From Turnera subulata (Eukaryota > Streptophyta > Magnoliopsida > Malpighiales > Passifloraceae), in NCBI GenBank assembly GCA_028386065.3, contig JAKUCV010003535.1, forward strand, positions 206,501 to 270,500: a DNA stretch of 64,000 nt, in the 5' to 3' direction. Positions 11,700 to 23,160 of the stretch are shown here, in pieces (position 1 is the stretch's first letter; each line of letters opens with the position of its first letter). The position numbers and the translations under genes were made by a program. The notes under the pieces were generated by a model. The model ran no database searches. It was not told the DNA's origin and saw nothing but the letters and a program-made list of their open reading frames with translations.

Positions 11700-12975
11700 A
11701 GCCAGAAGTCGGGATGTGGCTCCCGCATACTATGGGATGAGATGATTTCCGAGACTTGGGATGAGATGATTCCCAAGTCAAACCCTAACTGACAAGGATG
11801 AGAGTCTTCCTTGTCGATAGATAAGATGATTCTATCGCCTCGGGATGAGATAATTCCTGAGACTTGGGATGAGATGATTCCCGAGACTTGGGATGAGATA
11901 ATTCCTAAGTAAAAACCCAGCTGACAAGGAAGGGAGTATTCCTTGTTGATAGATGAGATGATTCTATCGCCTCGGGATGAGATGATTCCCGAGAGTTGGG
12001 ATGAGATGATTCCGGAGACTTGGGATGAGATGATTTCCGAGACTTGGGATGAGATGATTCCCAAGTCAAAACCCAGCTGACAAGGAAAGGAGTATTCCTT
12101 GTTGATAGATGAGATGATTCTATCGCCTCGGGATGAGATGATTCCCGAGACTTGGGATGAGATGATTCCCAAGTTAAAACCCAGCTAACAAGGATGGGAG
12201 TATTCCTTGTTGATAGATGAGATGATTCTATCGCCCCGGGATGAGATGATTCTCAAGATTTGGGATGAGATGATTCCTAAGTCGAAACCCAGCTGACAAG
12301 GATGGGAGTATTCCTTGTTGATAGAAGAGATGATTCTATGGCCTTGGGAAGAGATGATTCCCAAGTCGAAACCCAGCTGATAAGGATGGGAGTATTCCTT
12401 ATTGATAGATAAGAAGATTCTATCGCCTTGGGATGAGATGATTCCCAAGTCAAAACCCAGCTGACAAGGATGGGAGTATTCCTTGTTGATAGATGAGATG
12501 ATTCTATCACCTCGAGATGAGATGATTCCCAAGTCAAAGCCCAGCTGACAAGGATGGGACTATTCCTTGTTGATAGATGAGATGATTCTATCGCCTTGGG
12601 ATGAGATGATTCCCAAGTCAAAACCCAACTGACAAGGATGGGAGTATTCCTTGTTGATTGATAAGATGATTCTATCGCCTTGGGATGAGATGATTTCCAA
12701 GTCAAAACCCAGCTGACAAGGATGGGAGTATTCCTTGTTGATAGAAGAGATGATTCTATCACCTCGGGATGAGATGATTTCCTAGACTTGGGATGAGATG
12801 ATTCCCAAGTCAAAACCTAGCTGACAAGGATGGGAGTATTTCTTGTTGACAACCTGATTCTATCACCTCGGGATGAGATGATTTCCGAGACCTGGGATGA
12901 GATGATTCCGAGACCTGGGATGAGATGATTCCCAGAAGCCAAGGGCCCGTCCCTCAAAACTTCAGGATGAGATGA
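11700..12975 (+). repeat. Tandem array of ATGAGATGATT hairpins (3' UTR of internal region 1)
   Basis: The core ATGAGATGATT or close variants recurs some 30 times, flanked by complementary arms: GACTTGGG/CCCAAGTC at 11753-11779, CGATAG/CTATCG at 11815-11837, CGGGA/TCCCG in many units. A third hairpin, ACAAGGA...TCCTTGT, alternates with them. Together they form a higher-order unit of roughly 115 bp in the middle of the array. Long minus-strand ORFs rich in GIISS or ESSHP arise because the repeats lack stops; I do not regard them as genes. Tat/Ogre 3' UTRs are known to be hypervariable and to give rise to satellites. Confidence 0.85.
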
Positions 12976-13077
12976 TTCCTGGAGAGGAGCATGGGATGCT
13001 CCAAAACTTGACACACACCACACATTCATCATTCAAATTTGGTGGATCCTATCTTACGTTGTTTCGTCCTTGGTTTC
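12976..13077 (+). other. 3' end of internal region 1, without a polypurine tract
   Basis: A palindrome with arms GGAGCAT/ATGCTCC (about 12984-13001) and the conserved stretch TTACGTTGTTTCGTCCTT lead into L3. Compared with 25540-25598 and 32860-32917, the last 25 or so bases including GAGGGGCAT are missing, so the polypurine tract has been lost. Confidence 0.6.
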
Positions 13078-14690
13078 TGTGAACACCCAAATTTGACCCA
13101 TGAAAATCATATTGAGATTAGACTCCAGACATGTTTGAATCATAAGATTGATGAGTTAGTCTTGGGTTGAAGCATGGATGGGGTTTAATTTTAATAGAAT
13201 TTATACGTTATAGTAATTAAGACTTTTATATGCCTAGGATTAATGAGACGATTTAATCATAGGATATATTAAGGACTAAATTGCTAAAATGCATTTTATC
13301 TCATTAAATTTGGGCTTGTTTATTTATCAAACCCAATTATATTTATTCTTGGGTTGAAGATAAATATAAGGGTCCAATTTAATAAGGTATGGACTTTTCC
13401 TCAGAGTTGCACAACCCATTAACACCTTGCTTGCAGACAAATTTAGCTCTGATTTTCGTGGAAAATCAGAGTTAAATCATTCCTTAATAGCAAGAATGTT
13501 TTTCGTATGATTTTGGCTTAAAATGAGGAATCAATATGTAATTAGTCAATTAGGAGATAATTGAGAGGAGTAGTAATCAAGAAAGCAGAGGATTCTGGGC
13601 AGTCTAGGGGTTAGTTACGCGGTAGGATCAATCAGGGAGGAATTAGGGGAGAATCGGGACCGAAAAAGGAAAGAACGGGTGAAACGCGTAGTCGCGGACG
13701 GCCATCTCGGGATGACCGCCGGGCTTGGGCGGTCTTCCACCCATGACCGCTCGGCCTGGCTGTCATCTATAGGATGACCGCCGACCATGGCGGTCATGCA
13801 CACCCAGAAACGCGTTTTCTCCCCGATTTTTGCCCGTAATCTGATTCTACTTGGTTTTGGCCTAGATTTTTGGCCATTACCTTGATCATTAAGTTGGTCC
13901 ATGCCCCTAGGCGACCCAGAACACTATAAATAAGACCCCCCTCTCGCATTTCAAGGGACACACATGCTATTACACAAACACTCTTCATAAAGCTTTGAAT
14001 CTTGGTGAAACTCTTTCTCTCCAAGCTTAAGAAATAGTTCCATAGGCAAAACGCTAGCTGAATTTCGTGGGTAGCATCATCCATTGAAGGCAGCAAAGGA
14101 GAAAATCAAGAAGAACTCCAAGATTGAGTTGAGGAGTGGGAGGAAATTGTGTGGGAGGCACAACCCAAACCAAGGAGCTAGAAGAGGGCTACAAGAGGTA
14201 ATCCTAATCCCTTTTTGCTTGACCGATTGCTTCTGAGATGTTGATGTTTATGACGATGTGACTGTTGTGATGCCATGTCAAGAACTACGTGGGCATTGAA
14301 CCCGGTTGCCGGGGTATATAGGTGGTTTCTAGTGGTGGAAACTCAAGCCCAATCTTCTTCTTCTCCCATTTCTCTTTTAGTTTCAATTATTATGTGTTTT
14401 GTTATTCACAATTGCACACTTGCACAAGGCATACAAAAATCTTTCAAGTGCACAAGGTTTCGCCCCAACATGGATGGGTGCCTAACACCTTCCCATCCAT
14501 GATGAATCCCCGGGTCCAGCATCTTTGGTTCGCTATCTAGTTGCCTAAACGGAGTCCTATGAAAATTTTTCCCGAGTTTTGTCCTTTAATAAAACTTGGG
14601 TAGCGACTCCAAAGATGTTGGATGACGGTTATGAAGAAGGTGTAAGGAATAGGTGAATAGGCCCAAGTGATTTTGGGTCGGGTATTCCCA
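13078..14690 (+). mobile_element. Middle LTR of the complex (L3)
   Basis: This 1613-bp LTR runs from TGTGAACACCC to GGTATTCCCA. Its left flank is the end of an internal region (hairpin array), as for a 3' LTR. Its right flank is a primer site and leader, as for a 5' LTR. It therefore serves as the shared LTR between two tandem internal regions. It includes the GACCGCC block (about 13690-13805) and TATAAATAAG at 13925. Confidence 0.88.
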
Positions 14691-14692
14691 GC

Positions 14693-14709
14693 TGGCTACT
14701 CCGCGGGGA
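14693..14709 (+). other. Degenerate primer binding site after L3
   Basis: TGGCTACTCCGCGGGGA is the counterpart of the 6418 site with a substitution and a one-base loss. Confidence 0.65.
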
Positions 14710-14836
14710 ACTATGAGGGTTTAAGAAACTTTGTGCAATTATTGAATTCCTGTATGCCATCTTATGTGTCATCATAAGTGCCCTGCATTCAAGATAAATG
14801 TTGTGAAGCCCTTACCGTAAGAGGGCCAGTGGATTC

Positions 14837-15792
14837 TACCACCCATGACCGCTCGGCCTGGCTGTCATCCATAGGATGACCGCCGGCCATGGCGGTCATG
14901 CACACCCAGAAACGCATTTTCTCCCAGATTTTTGCCCGTAATCTGATTCTACTCGGTTTTGGCCTAGATTTTTTGGCCATTACCTTGATCATTAAGTTGG
15001 TCCATGCCCCTCGGCTACCCAGAACACTATTAATAGGACCCCCCTCTCGCATTTCAGAGGACACACATGCTATTACACAAACACTGTTCTTAAAGCTTTG
15101 AAGCTTGGTGAAACTCTATCTCTCCAAGCTTAAGAAATAGTTCCATAGGCAAAACTCTAGCTGAATTTCATGGGTAGCATCATCCATTGAAGGCAGCAAA
15201 GGAGAAAATCAAGAAGAACTCCAAGATTGAGTTGAGGAGTGGGAGGAAATTGTGTGGGAGGCACAACCCAAACCAATGAGCTAAAGGAGGGCTACAAGAG
15301 GTAATCCTAATCCCTTTTTGCTTGACCGATTGCTTCTGAGATGTTGATGTTTATGACAATGTGACTGTTGTGATGCCATGTCAAGAACTACGTAGGCATT
15401 GAACCCGGTTGCCGGGGTATATAGGTGGTTTCTAGTGGTGGAAACTCAAACCCATTCTTCTCCTTCTCCCCTTTCTCTTTTAGTTTCAATTATTATGTGT
15501 TTTGTTGTTCACACTTGCACACTTGCACAAGGCATACAAAAATCTTTCAAGTGCACAAGGTTTCGCCCAACATGGATGGGTGCCTAACACCTTCCCATCC
15601 ATGACGAATCCCCGGGTCCAGCATCTTTGGTTCGCTACCTAGTTGCCTAAACGGAGTCATATGAAAATTTTTCCCGAGTTTTGTCGTTTAATAAAACTTG
15701 GGTGGCGTCTCCAAAGATCTTGGATGACGGTTATGAAGAAGGTGTAAGGAATAGGTGAATAGGCCCAAGTGATTTTGGGTCGGGTATTCACA
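14837..15792 (+). mobile_element. Partial LTR copy L4 from a local 1.1 kb duplication
   Basis: The sequence repeats L3 from about 13736 onward (GACCGCC block, TATA region, leader hairpin, tail, PBS, about 140 bp of leader). The unit 13736-14836 is thus present twice head to tail. The join near 14836 falls in the leader, where GTAAGAGGGC is followed abruptly by the GACCGC block. The copies differ by scattered substitutions. Confidence 0.85.
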
Positions 15793-15794
15793 AC

Positions 15795-15812
15795 TTGCGA
15801 CTCCGCTGGGGA
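15795..15812 (+). other. Primer-site-like sequence after L4
   Basis: TTGCGACTCCGCTGGGGA matches the 6418 site except in the first bases. Confidence 0.65.
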
Positions 15813-16552
15813 CTTTAAGGGTTTAAGAAACTTTGTGCAATTATTGAATTTCTGTATGCCCTCTTATGTGTCATCATAAGTGCCCTGCATTCATGATAAA
15901 TGTTGTGAAGCCCTTACCGTAAGAGGGCTAGGGGATCCAAGTCCGCTACAATGCTTTCTTTAAGCAATAGTGGCTTGTGTGAACCGGTTTCTCACTGCTC
16001 TTGCAATCATACGGATTATGGGCCTTAGACCTCACGCGATATCTTTTATCACATGTGAGTAGGCCAAACTATTCCTTAGCGGCAGTCTTTTTAGCCCCCA
16101 ACCAGCTGCATACCCTGAGCATCTCATGCATGATGGATCAATAAGTGTTAAGTGCATTCTTGTGATGTTTATTGTGTTTTATATGTGTATGGCATGCCTT
16201 GTTATTTTGGGATTCAATTTTATACATTGGGGTTCGAGAGAAATGGAAAAAGGGAGAAAGAAAGATACCTCGACAGTCCAAGAAGCAATTTGCTAAATTA
16301 GAGCATCCTTAGAATCTTTACTTTACAGAAATTTGGGTTGGTGCCTGGTTGCTTCGAGAATTTGAAAAGTTAGCATCGCCATGCATTACACATGACATCT
16401 TGCATAATTTCTAAAAAATGAAACGTGTCGAGTCAAGAGTCTACCCTCACACTCCTTTTCCCTTTACCTAAATCATCTATTGTCCACACTTTTCTTTGAA
16501 CCTTCCCAAGTATGAAAACCCACCTATTCACCATTGACAGTAAGAATAAATC
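15813..16552 (+). mobile_element. Leader of internal region 2
   Basis: The sequence is homologous to 6436-6800 up to about 16160 (shared blocks include CATAAGTGCC, CCTCACGCGATATC and CCAACCAGCTGCATACC). It then runs on without coding signal to the ORF at 16553. Confidence 0.65.
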
Positions 16553-17134
16553 ATGAGCAATGAGCTTGCGGACCAGACAAGAAACACTAGGGGCATGGAG
16601 ACGGGTCCTACAGATAAACCAAAGGGAGATGAATCTCTAGTGTATGAAGAAAGAAACCTGGAACAAGAGAAGGTGGTGAAGCTAACATTTCGAGCCTTAA
16701 TGAATAAGCTGGAGGAGACGATTCTTCGAGGTGTTTTGTTGGGGCAGCCACTGGCCCAAGTAGCCATGAAACAATTCCGTAATGCTATGGGGAAATATGC
16801 ATTGGTTGAGGATGTGATGAGAGGAACTCAACTCCATAACGCGGCACTAACCCGGAAAAGTTTGAATGCAAAGAGGAATCTTGAGGACCTCATTGATCAA
16901 TTTGGGGTAAGCAATTGGAATGATTGGGATGAAACGTTAAGATCTGATGAACGCTCGAGATCTCACGATTGTGCGATGATGGAAAGGGGTGAGGAAGATG
17001 GACCAGAAGCTGATGATGAAACATTGGTGAACATGGTTCAACAAGATGACCTGAAGGAAACTGTCACCATAGTGCCACGAAGGAAGCTTCTATATCCGAA
17101 CAAGATAGAGTGGACAACGGAGAAGGATGTTTGA
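16553..17134 (+). CDS. 193-codon ORF of unknown function in internal region 2
   Basis: This is an uninterrupted plus-strand ORF starting MSNELADQTRNT and ending EWTTEKDV. I do not recognise a family. It is hydrophilic, with no signal peptide and no membrane segment. The middle (about residues 45-80) is a plausible helix with KLTFRALMNKLEETILRG, and the C-terminal third is acidic (GEEDGPEADDETLVNMVQQDD) before a basic end (PRRKLLYPNK). It has no CCHC knuckle and no protease or RT motif. It lies about 740 bp after the primer site, where gag or the extra 5' ORF of Ogre-type elements would be. A degenerate ORF1-like protein or gag remnant is possible but unproven. Internal region 1 has no equivalent ORF. 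Confidence 0.5.
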   Translation: MSNELADQTRNTRGMETGPTDKPKGDESLVYEERNLEQEKVVKLTFRALMNKLEETILRGVLLGQPLAQVAMKQFRNAMGKYALVEDVMRGTQLHNAALTRKSLNAKRNLEDLIDQFGVSNWNDWDETLRSDERSRSHDCAMMERGEEDGPEADDETLVNMVQQDDLKETVTIVPRRKLLYPNKIEWTTEKDV

Positions 17135-18457
17135 GGCTACTAAAGGGATAGGAGGAAGTTCTGTTATCATTTAGAGTCTAGTTTGTTTTTCATATTTTAG
17201 AATAAAGAGGATTGAGGCGAGTCCTTGTTAACCTCACCTCAAAGAGTTGATACCATGTGTCTGATGTCCCTTTTGTTAACATCATGAAATGAATGCTTCT
17301 TACCTCCTGGAATCTTAAGTCTTATGAAAATTTGTTGGCTTGGCTTGGGAATCATAAAATGAACTACGAAGACCTGATCCTATAAGTTCAAGTCTGTCTC
17401 CAAGTTTTTTTTATTAAGTGCCTGGCTCATGAAGTCTCTTCCTCGAAAAAAAAAAGAAAAAAAAAGAAAAAAGAAAAGAAAAAGAGAACTTTTTGGCTTC
17501 ATGACCAATGTGCCATTCATTATTTTGTAAGATTTAGAAAGATTGAATATTAAATTTACTGGTACGTAGGTAGCTCAAGAATGAGTCCGGTCTAAAAAAT
17601 TTTGGTTCCCAAGCTAAGTCGATAGAAAATAATAAGGATTAACATTGAGTCCAGTTCATTAGGAGTAGCTTGAAGCATTTGAAGAACTGCCCCCGAATTC
17701 CTACAAGTCACATGCCTTTCATCCCATTGACGAAGATTAAGCCATCCTTCTGATGTGTCACCATCAAAATCTCAAGTTTTCCACCACCCATCTCGACATT
17801 GGATCACATGCCCTTAGTAAAAATAAAAATGGAAAAGAAAGAGAGGGGGAATCAGTCCGCTAGGTTGAAAACCCGAAAGGGCGGCCTAGGTAAAAGTTAG
17901 GACGTGCCCGCTAGGTTGAAAACCCGAAAGGGCGATCTAGGCAAAAGTTAGGGCTAAATGAAGTTTGGAGAAATTTGGGAAGTATGCTCATTGACGATAT
18001 AAGTTGCTATCAAGGGTGGTTTTTCAAACAAGAAGTGGAAGAACCTAGTGATTTCGTGAAAACCTATTAAATCTATTCTTGAGCTAGCCCAATGCCCATG
18101 ACACATGACTCGACCGTTTTCAAAGATTGCATGCATGATTGCATTTCATAAATAAGGGAAGAAAAATACACATGCATCAGAAAGTAGAGGACGAATTCAT
18201 TAAAAGTACACACATCTAGTGTCTAGGACATGCATATATCATATACACAGACCAAGACCGCCTCTTCTAGCACGGGACTGACGAGTCGGTCAGAGGCGCT
18301 CCTGGATAGTATCTTCGGAGTCACCCGAAGCATGATCTGAAGCAGGTGGGATCGGATGGGGGATAGTAGGAGGGAAAGCAGGTCCATGGGGCCGAGGGTC
18401 TCGAGGTAGTGGCACAGGGCGAGCACATCCTCCTTCCCTTACGCAGGAGGTCAGCTC
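17135..18457 (+). mobile_element. Non-coding part of internal region 2
   Basis: The sequence is homologous in patches to 7490-8460, including GAACTACGAAGACCTGAT near 17361, the GGTACGTAGGTAG block near 17560, and two tandem copies of GCTAGGTTGAAAACCCGAAA (about 17858 and 17908) where internal region 1 has one. There is a purine-rich stretch at 17450-17485. No convincing ORF on the plus strand. The left part of the minus-strand PMD gene's decayed 3' end may extend down to about 18240. Confidence 0.55.
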
Positions 18458-18541
18458 TCATATCCGAATAGCCTGAGCTGTCAAAGTCGCCTTTGCACGG
18501 CCAAGCAACGCCCAGAGCCGGGAAGCCTCGGCTTCCGGGAG
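18458..18541 (-). pseudogene. PMD gene exon 5 (decayed C terminus)
   Basis: It follows a 77-bp intron (18542-18618, GTACCT...GACAG). It reads LPEAEASRLWALLGRAKA and ends at a TGA at 18458-18460. Other frames downstream read MRADLLRKG and then DVLALCHYLETLG, as if one or two indels had shifted the original tail, so the true end was probably near 18350. Confidence 0.5.
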
Positions 18542-18618
18542 CTGTCATCAACAAAGGATCAGTCAGATCATAAAGACAAGAGAAAACACACATAAAACAT
18601 GAATGCAAAGGAAGGTAC

Positions 18619-19152
18619 CGAAGTGATGCCGGCCGGAAATGGAGGAAAGTCGGGAGGAAGATCCTCGGGAAAGGGAACTCGGCAACCCCTGTAAGCATCA
18701 TCAAAAGACTCAAAATCGACCTCGCATGCAGGGAGGATAGGCTGAGATGTGGATGAAGACGCCCCGGTATTCTTCCTCCTCATAGAAGCAGAACTTTGTT
18801 GAGAAGGGCCGGCACTAGCAACTGATCCTTCTGCTCCTGGAGTGGTCAGCGAAGGCATCAGGTGCGTCCTGACGAAGGCCGAATAATCACCGAACTCACC
18901 CAGGTCGTCAATGTGCTCATTAAGACCATCTTCATCGGGGATTTTTGCTCTTTCTAAAACATCCCGCACAGAAAGGGGTGGATCTCCTGGTATCCATCTC
19001 TCTACCACGGTCTGCACACAACCCCGGTCCCCGAGGAACCATACCTTCGTGCCGGGATACCCAATCACGCATCGAGAATGGTCCATGTTACGAACAATAT
19101 CATTGCCGTCCTTCAACCTGTTGTGATACGACTCAAATGGGTCAAGTCAAAC
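18619..19152 (-). pseudogene. PMD gene exon 4
   Basis: The acceptor (GGACAG) is at 19153-19158. The frame opens with an in-frame TGA as codon 2, then DPFESYHNRLKDGND, GYPGTKVWFLGDRG and VVERWIPGDPP. The second half is low-complexity Ser/Thr-rich and acidic (FESFDDAYRG, PEDLPPDFPPFP), typical of a linker. The donor is GTACCT at 18618. Confidence 0.6.
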
Positions 19153-19227
19153 CTGTCCACGCATGGGTAATAAAGAGAAAGTTAGATATACACACTGGAA
19201 GAAAAGAAGGAAAATTGAGAGGATGTA

Positions 19228-22200
19228 TGAAACGCTCGTATCCCAATTTTACAAATAAATTACTTAAACATGAGGTATATACCAAAATGCCTTCGATACC
19301 CGGGACACGAAATCCAATACCAAAAACATTATTTGTAAATCTTAATAAATGGAGATGTCATAAAGAACAAGAGTAAACCGGCTTTCAAAGCCATAAACCA
19401 ACCCTGCAAACAGCCGAAACAACATGAAGTATCAAACCCCGGCAACCCGCCGACAATGTAATCAAAAACAAGAATGACACCTCAACAGGTATCAATGCAG
19501 CGGAAGATAAAGATAAAATAAAAACAAAACAAGAAAATGATATGCATGTCGGCTCTATGGATCCAACCGGGAGAAGAAGCACAGCTACCTGCTGGGATAT
19601 CCACGTCCGTACTCCGGGAAGGAAGACAGGAACAACACGCTAACTAAGAGTCTGAAAAACAACAGTGGCGATAATGTGAGTCGCCTACTGAGTGAGCAGT
19701 ATAAATCTAGTTATGTAGGTGTGCAAAGCAAGCTCAAAAGGAGAGTAGAGAAACAAGCGTTAGTAAGCAAACACACAATAACCAGTACCAACATGCCAAC
19801 AACATATAAGCAGACAGTATGTCCTACATCTGTTTTTGTGTTAATTATTTTATTATATTTGTTATTCAGGGGCCCCTACTGTGTGCGTCAAGCTCGGTCC
19901 CGTCTCATGAGACAACCAGGGCGTAAGCCCAATATAACCAGGCATATAGCCCAAATATAACCATAGAGAGAGAGAGAGACAGAGCGAAAGAGGGAGGTAG
20001 AAAAGGGGAGGTAGAAGGAGGGAGGTAGAACCGGTCATCACAGACCCATATGCTAAACCGCATATACCATGCTATCCCGCATGCAAACCCGAGGGGTATC
20101 ACTTCCCGCTCAAACCAACCGGTCATCAGCACACAGTAGTATATCTTTTATTGTATATTATTCTTATTCATACTTAAGAGTTCATGTGTGCCAAAAGTAA
20201 TGATTTAATAGGGTGGTGTGAATTATTCATCAAATTATCATTCGGGTTTCCAACCCACATCACATCACACAGATCACCCAAAATCATATCACATGTTATG
20301 TCTCATAACAGTTAAACAAATCATGCTCGTTCAACAAATAGTAAAACACAGGCACACAATACAGATCATGGCATGTTAGCAAACAAGGCTTGTAACTCAG
20401 ACAAACCAAACTAGCAAGCACATGCAAACAAACATAACAAGACTTATAAAGTCACCTCAACGACGATTATCCTGTGAAGCTTTCCCCAAGATAGATCCTC
20501 CAGCTCCCGAGGTATTACCCGTGCCTGAATACCGGCACACACAAATAATTACAAAACAATTTCAACCAAACCGTGCATGCATGATAACTAAATGCTCAAC
20601 CGGGTAAAACCCGACCCTAGTTAGTAGATTATGAGGTTTCAGGGTCTAAGCCCAACAAAGGTGTTCTCTCACCTAAACTCCAACAAATCACGTCCTAAGG
20701 TTCACCGGGCTTAAGCCCATCTAAGCCCAAAATAATTTCCCGGGCCTAAGGCCCACTTCCTCAAGTCCACAATAAATCCCGTTATGAATTTGGGCTTAGA
20801 GCCCATTCCTTAAAGTCACTTTCTAACCAATTATGCCATTGGTCCTCAAGCCCATATCTTAAGGTCCATAAAAAAAAAGTCTTAAGGTCTTTAAAGTTAG
20901 TTAGTTGGGCCTGGTCCCGGTTTTTCCTAAATACCTTTCTAAGGTCATTCCCAAGCCCAAATGTTCCCGGCCTATGGTTCTACCCGTGTCGGTAAATTCC
21001 GGCCACACACACTCACATCCCCGCACACGGTATTCCACTAACTCTCTTTGAATTTAATTGTACAAACAAAATCGAGTCTTAACCCGGGAATAAATACCGT
21101 TAATAATACGCGAAGATTCCTGTTCGTCGGAAAGTACCTGAGCCCACGCCGGAATATTCCCGAGCTCGCCGGATTCCAGCCACTCTCGTCGGAAAAACAC
21201 AGCAACCACCACCACAGTTCTACCATTACCGAAACAACCAAAAGGACCAACATACACAACCATAATCAACGCAAGAACACAAACCCACAACGAATTGAAG
21301 AGAGGAAGGAGATCGTGGATCCTTACCCGAAAACAACCCAAGCTACCGGAATCCGTCCACAGCCAACCCGAGCCTTAAAACCTCGCAGCAAGCCCGAGCC
21401 TCGCTGACTGACCCGAGACAAATAACCACGCGCTTCCCGGCTCCAAACCACCACTGCCGGCCGGAAACAGCACCTGCAAAAGAACCAGCTCTGGTGAACA
21501 CCAAGCCCGCCACAAACCACCACCATTACCAGCCACCAGAAACACACACACGTCCAAGCCACCGCGCACACCACCACAAAAACAACCGGGTCAGACCCGA
21601 AACCAACAAAAGAGGGAGCAAGGGAAATCAATAGAGGCGGGGACACTTACCGGAGGCGGCGAGGAAGAGGAACACCACACGCAGGCGACCCCTCGTCAAT
21701 CTCCACAAACCCGACCTCGTCTCAGCCTTCCTTGCAACCCGTGGTTGCGGCGGCGCGGAGTAAAGAAACGGCAAAAAACGATTTGGGGAGAGGAGAAAAC
21801 GGATGGTGACCGTGGGAGAGAGGGAGAGAGAGAGAGAGAGAGAGTAAGAGGGGGGGGGGGGGGGGGGGGGGGTCGGCGGCGGCTAGAGAGAAAAGAGAAG
21901 AAGAAGAGAGAAAGAAAAGAAGAAAAGGGAGAGGGCTTAGGGTTTTGACCCGCCCGAGCCAAAACGACGTAGTTTTGACTTGGGCACGATCAACCCATCC
22001 TTTCCTGGCCAAACTTGTTTTTTTTTTTCCTCCTTTAGCCAAAACGACGTAGTTTTAACTAGAACTACGGTAAACCCCGCGTTTCTTCCCGGAACACGTT
22101 TTACCCCCAACGAAAGCCGTACCCGCCATACTAACAACTAAATACCGATATAACCAAGGTAAAATAATTTATTTTCCTAGTCCAAAAATCTGAAAATTTC

Positions 22201-22270
22201 TCAAGGGTAAAATTGGAATAAACATTCCAAAAATTCCATAAATCAAATTATGAAAATCCGGGAAGTTACA
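19228..22270 (-). mobile_element. 3.04 kb solo LTR in PMD intron 3, TSD ATGTA
   Basis: On the minus strand it starts TGTAACTTCCCGGATTTTC (at 22270) and ends GCGTTTCA (at 19228). ATGTA flanks both ends (19223-19227 and 22271-22275). A TGTAAC..CCCGGA start and a length near 3 kb fit chromovirus (Tekay/Del-type) Ty3/gypsy LTRs. No PBS or internal region is present. It holds a (GA)n run (about 21814-21844), a G-run (21850-21872), and two copies of AAACGACGTAGTTTTG near 21962 and 22041. It entered the intron a few bases from the donor site. Confidence 0.8.
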
Positions 22271-22276
22271 ATGTAC

Positions 22277-22444
22277 CTTTTTCGATGTGGCTACTTGATC
22301 AATGTAGCGGTGAGCCCATCCTCGGTCATGAGCATGAACCCGAGGTCTGCGACCTGGGGAAACCCAACGGATAGAGACCGGCCAAAACTCCTTGGTAGAA
22401 GTCAATTTCGAGGCAGACAACCCGAGATACTCTTGGCCCCACAC
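22277..22444 (-). pseudogene. PMD gene exon 3
   Basis: The acceptor (CTGTGTAG) is at 22445-22452. The exon reads VWGQEYLGLSASKLTSTKEF and later GWAHRYIDQVATSKK, with no stop. The donor GTACAT at 22276 is directly followed by the LTR insertion. Confidence 0.65.
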
Positions 22445-22521
22445 CTACACAGGTCACTTGGTTAGTAAGAGAAAGGGAGATAGTAGAGCATGGTAACACA
22501 ATGAAGAAGATGGCGATGTAC

Positions 22522-23160
22522 CTCCCAAATCCAAGCCGAACCGTAGAAATATTTGGTTGTGCCCCTAGAAAAGTTGGTCATCTCTCGGTAGGCGTTTGCG
22601 AAGCCCGCCAAAGCCCAATCAATCCATGGCCTATCCAGATGGACAAGTGATGCCAACAAATCGCATCGGACCCAGTCGCTACCCGTGGCAAAAATAGTCC
22701 TACACAAGCTCACTAGGATCAAACCCCGGGCCCGTTGTTCCACTGTCCTCGTATAACCAGGGGCCAGCAAAGAGTCCTGCAGCCACTTGGGACACACCTC
22801 ACCATGGCGGGCCCACCTAGGCTCGAGGCCTACTAACTTCTGGAACTGGTCAATGCCCAACTGCTGATCAAAGGTGACCGGTGCGCCATCAAATACCAGC
22901 CTGGTGATGTGAACAAAGTCTGAAGGGAGCATCGTAAACTCCCCGCAAGCTAAACGGAAAGTGTTGGTGGTGTCCCACCACCACTCGCCTAGAGCTGACA
23001 CCGCTTGTAAATCAACCTTGTCTCCCCAGAAAGTGCGGAAGAAGTCCCATAACCCGACCCTCTCGATGATCTCTCGAACAGGTCCATTCCTCTCAACATG
23101 TTCCCGGATGAGAAGGCGAGCGGCAACTCCGGCATGGCTTCGTTGCCGGTCCTCCTCGAC
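22522..23160 (-). pseudogene. PMD gene exon 2 (core of the plant mobile domain)
   Basis: This 639-bp exon is open throughout. It opens VEEDRQRSHAGVAARLLIRE, then VGLWDFFRTFWGDKVD, the characteristic GEFTMLPSDFVHITRLVFDG block, ARGLILVSLCRTIF, and RPWIDWALAGFANAYREM. The acceptor is CTACACAG before 23160 and the donor GTACAT is at 22521. The domain assignment rests on the pattern of a helical WW..T.TF...GE.T..L..V..L block followed by a second large helical part. Confidence 0.7.

Noticed and set aside
11648..12813. Long overlapping minus-strand ORFs (115-178 codons) rich in GIISS, ESSHP and INKEYS
   Set aside because: They are translations of the tandem hairpin array; periodic, in several frames at once and without any domain.
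21696..22042. Pro/Ser-rich and Arg/Glu-rich ORFs
   Set aside because: They lie across a (GA)n and G-run inside a solo LTR; no start context or domain.
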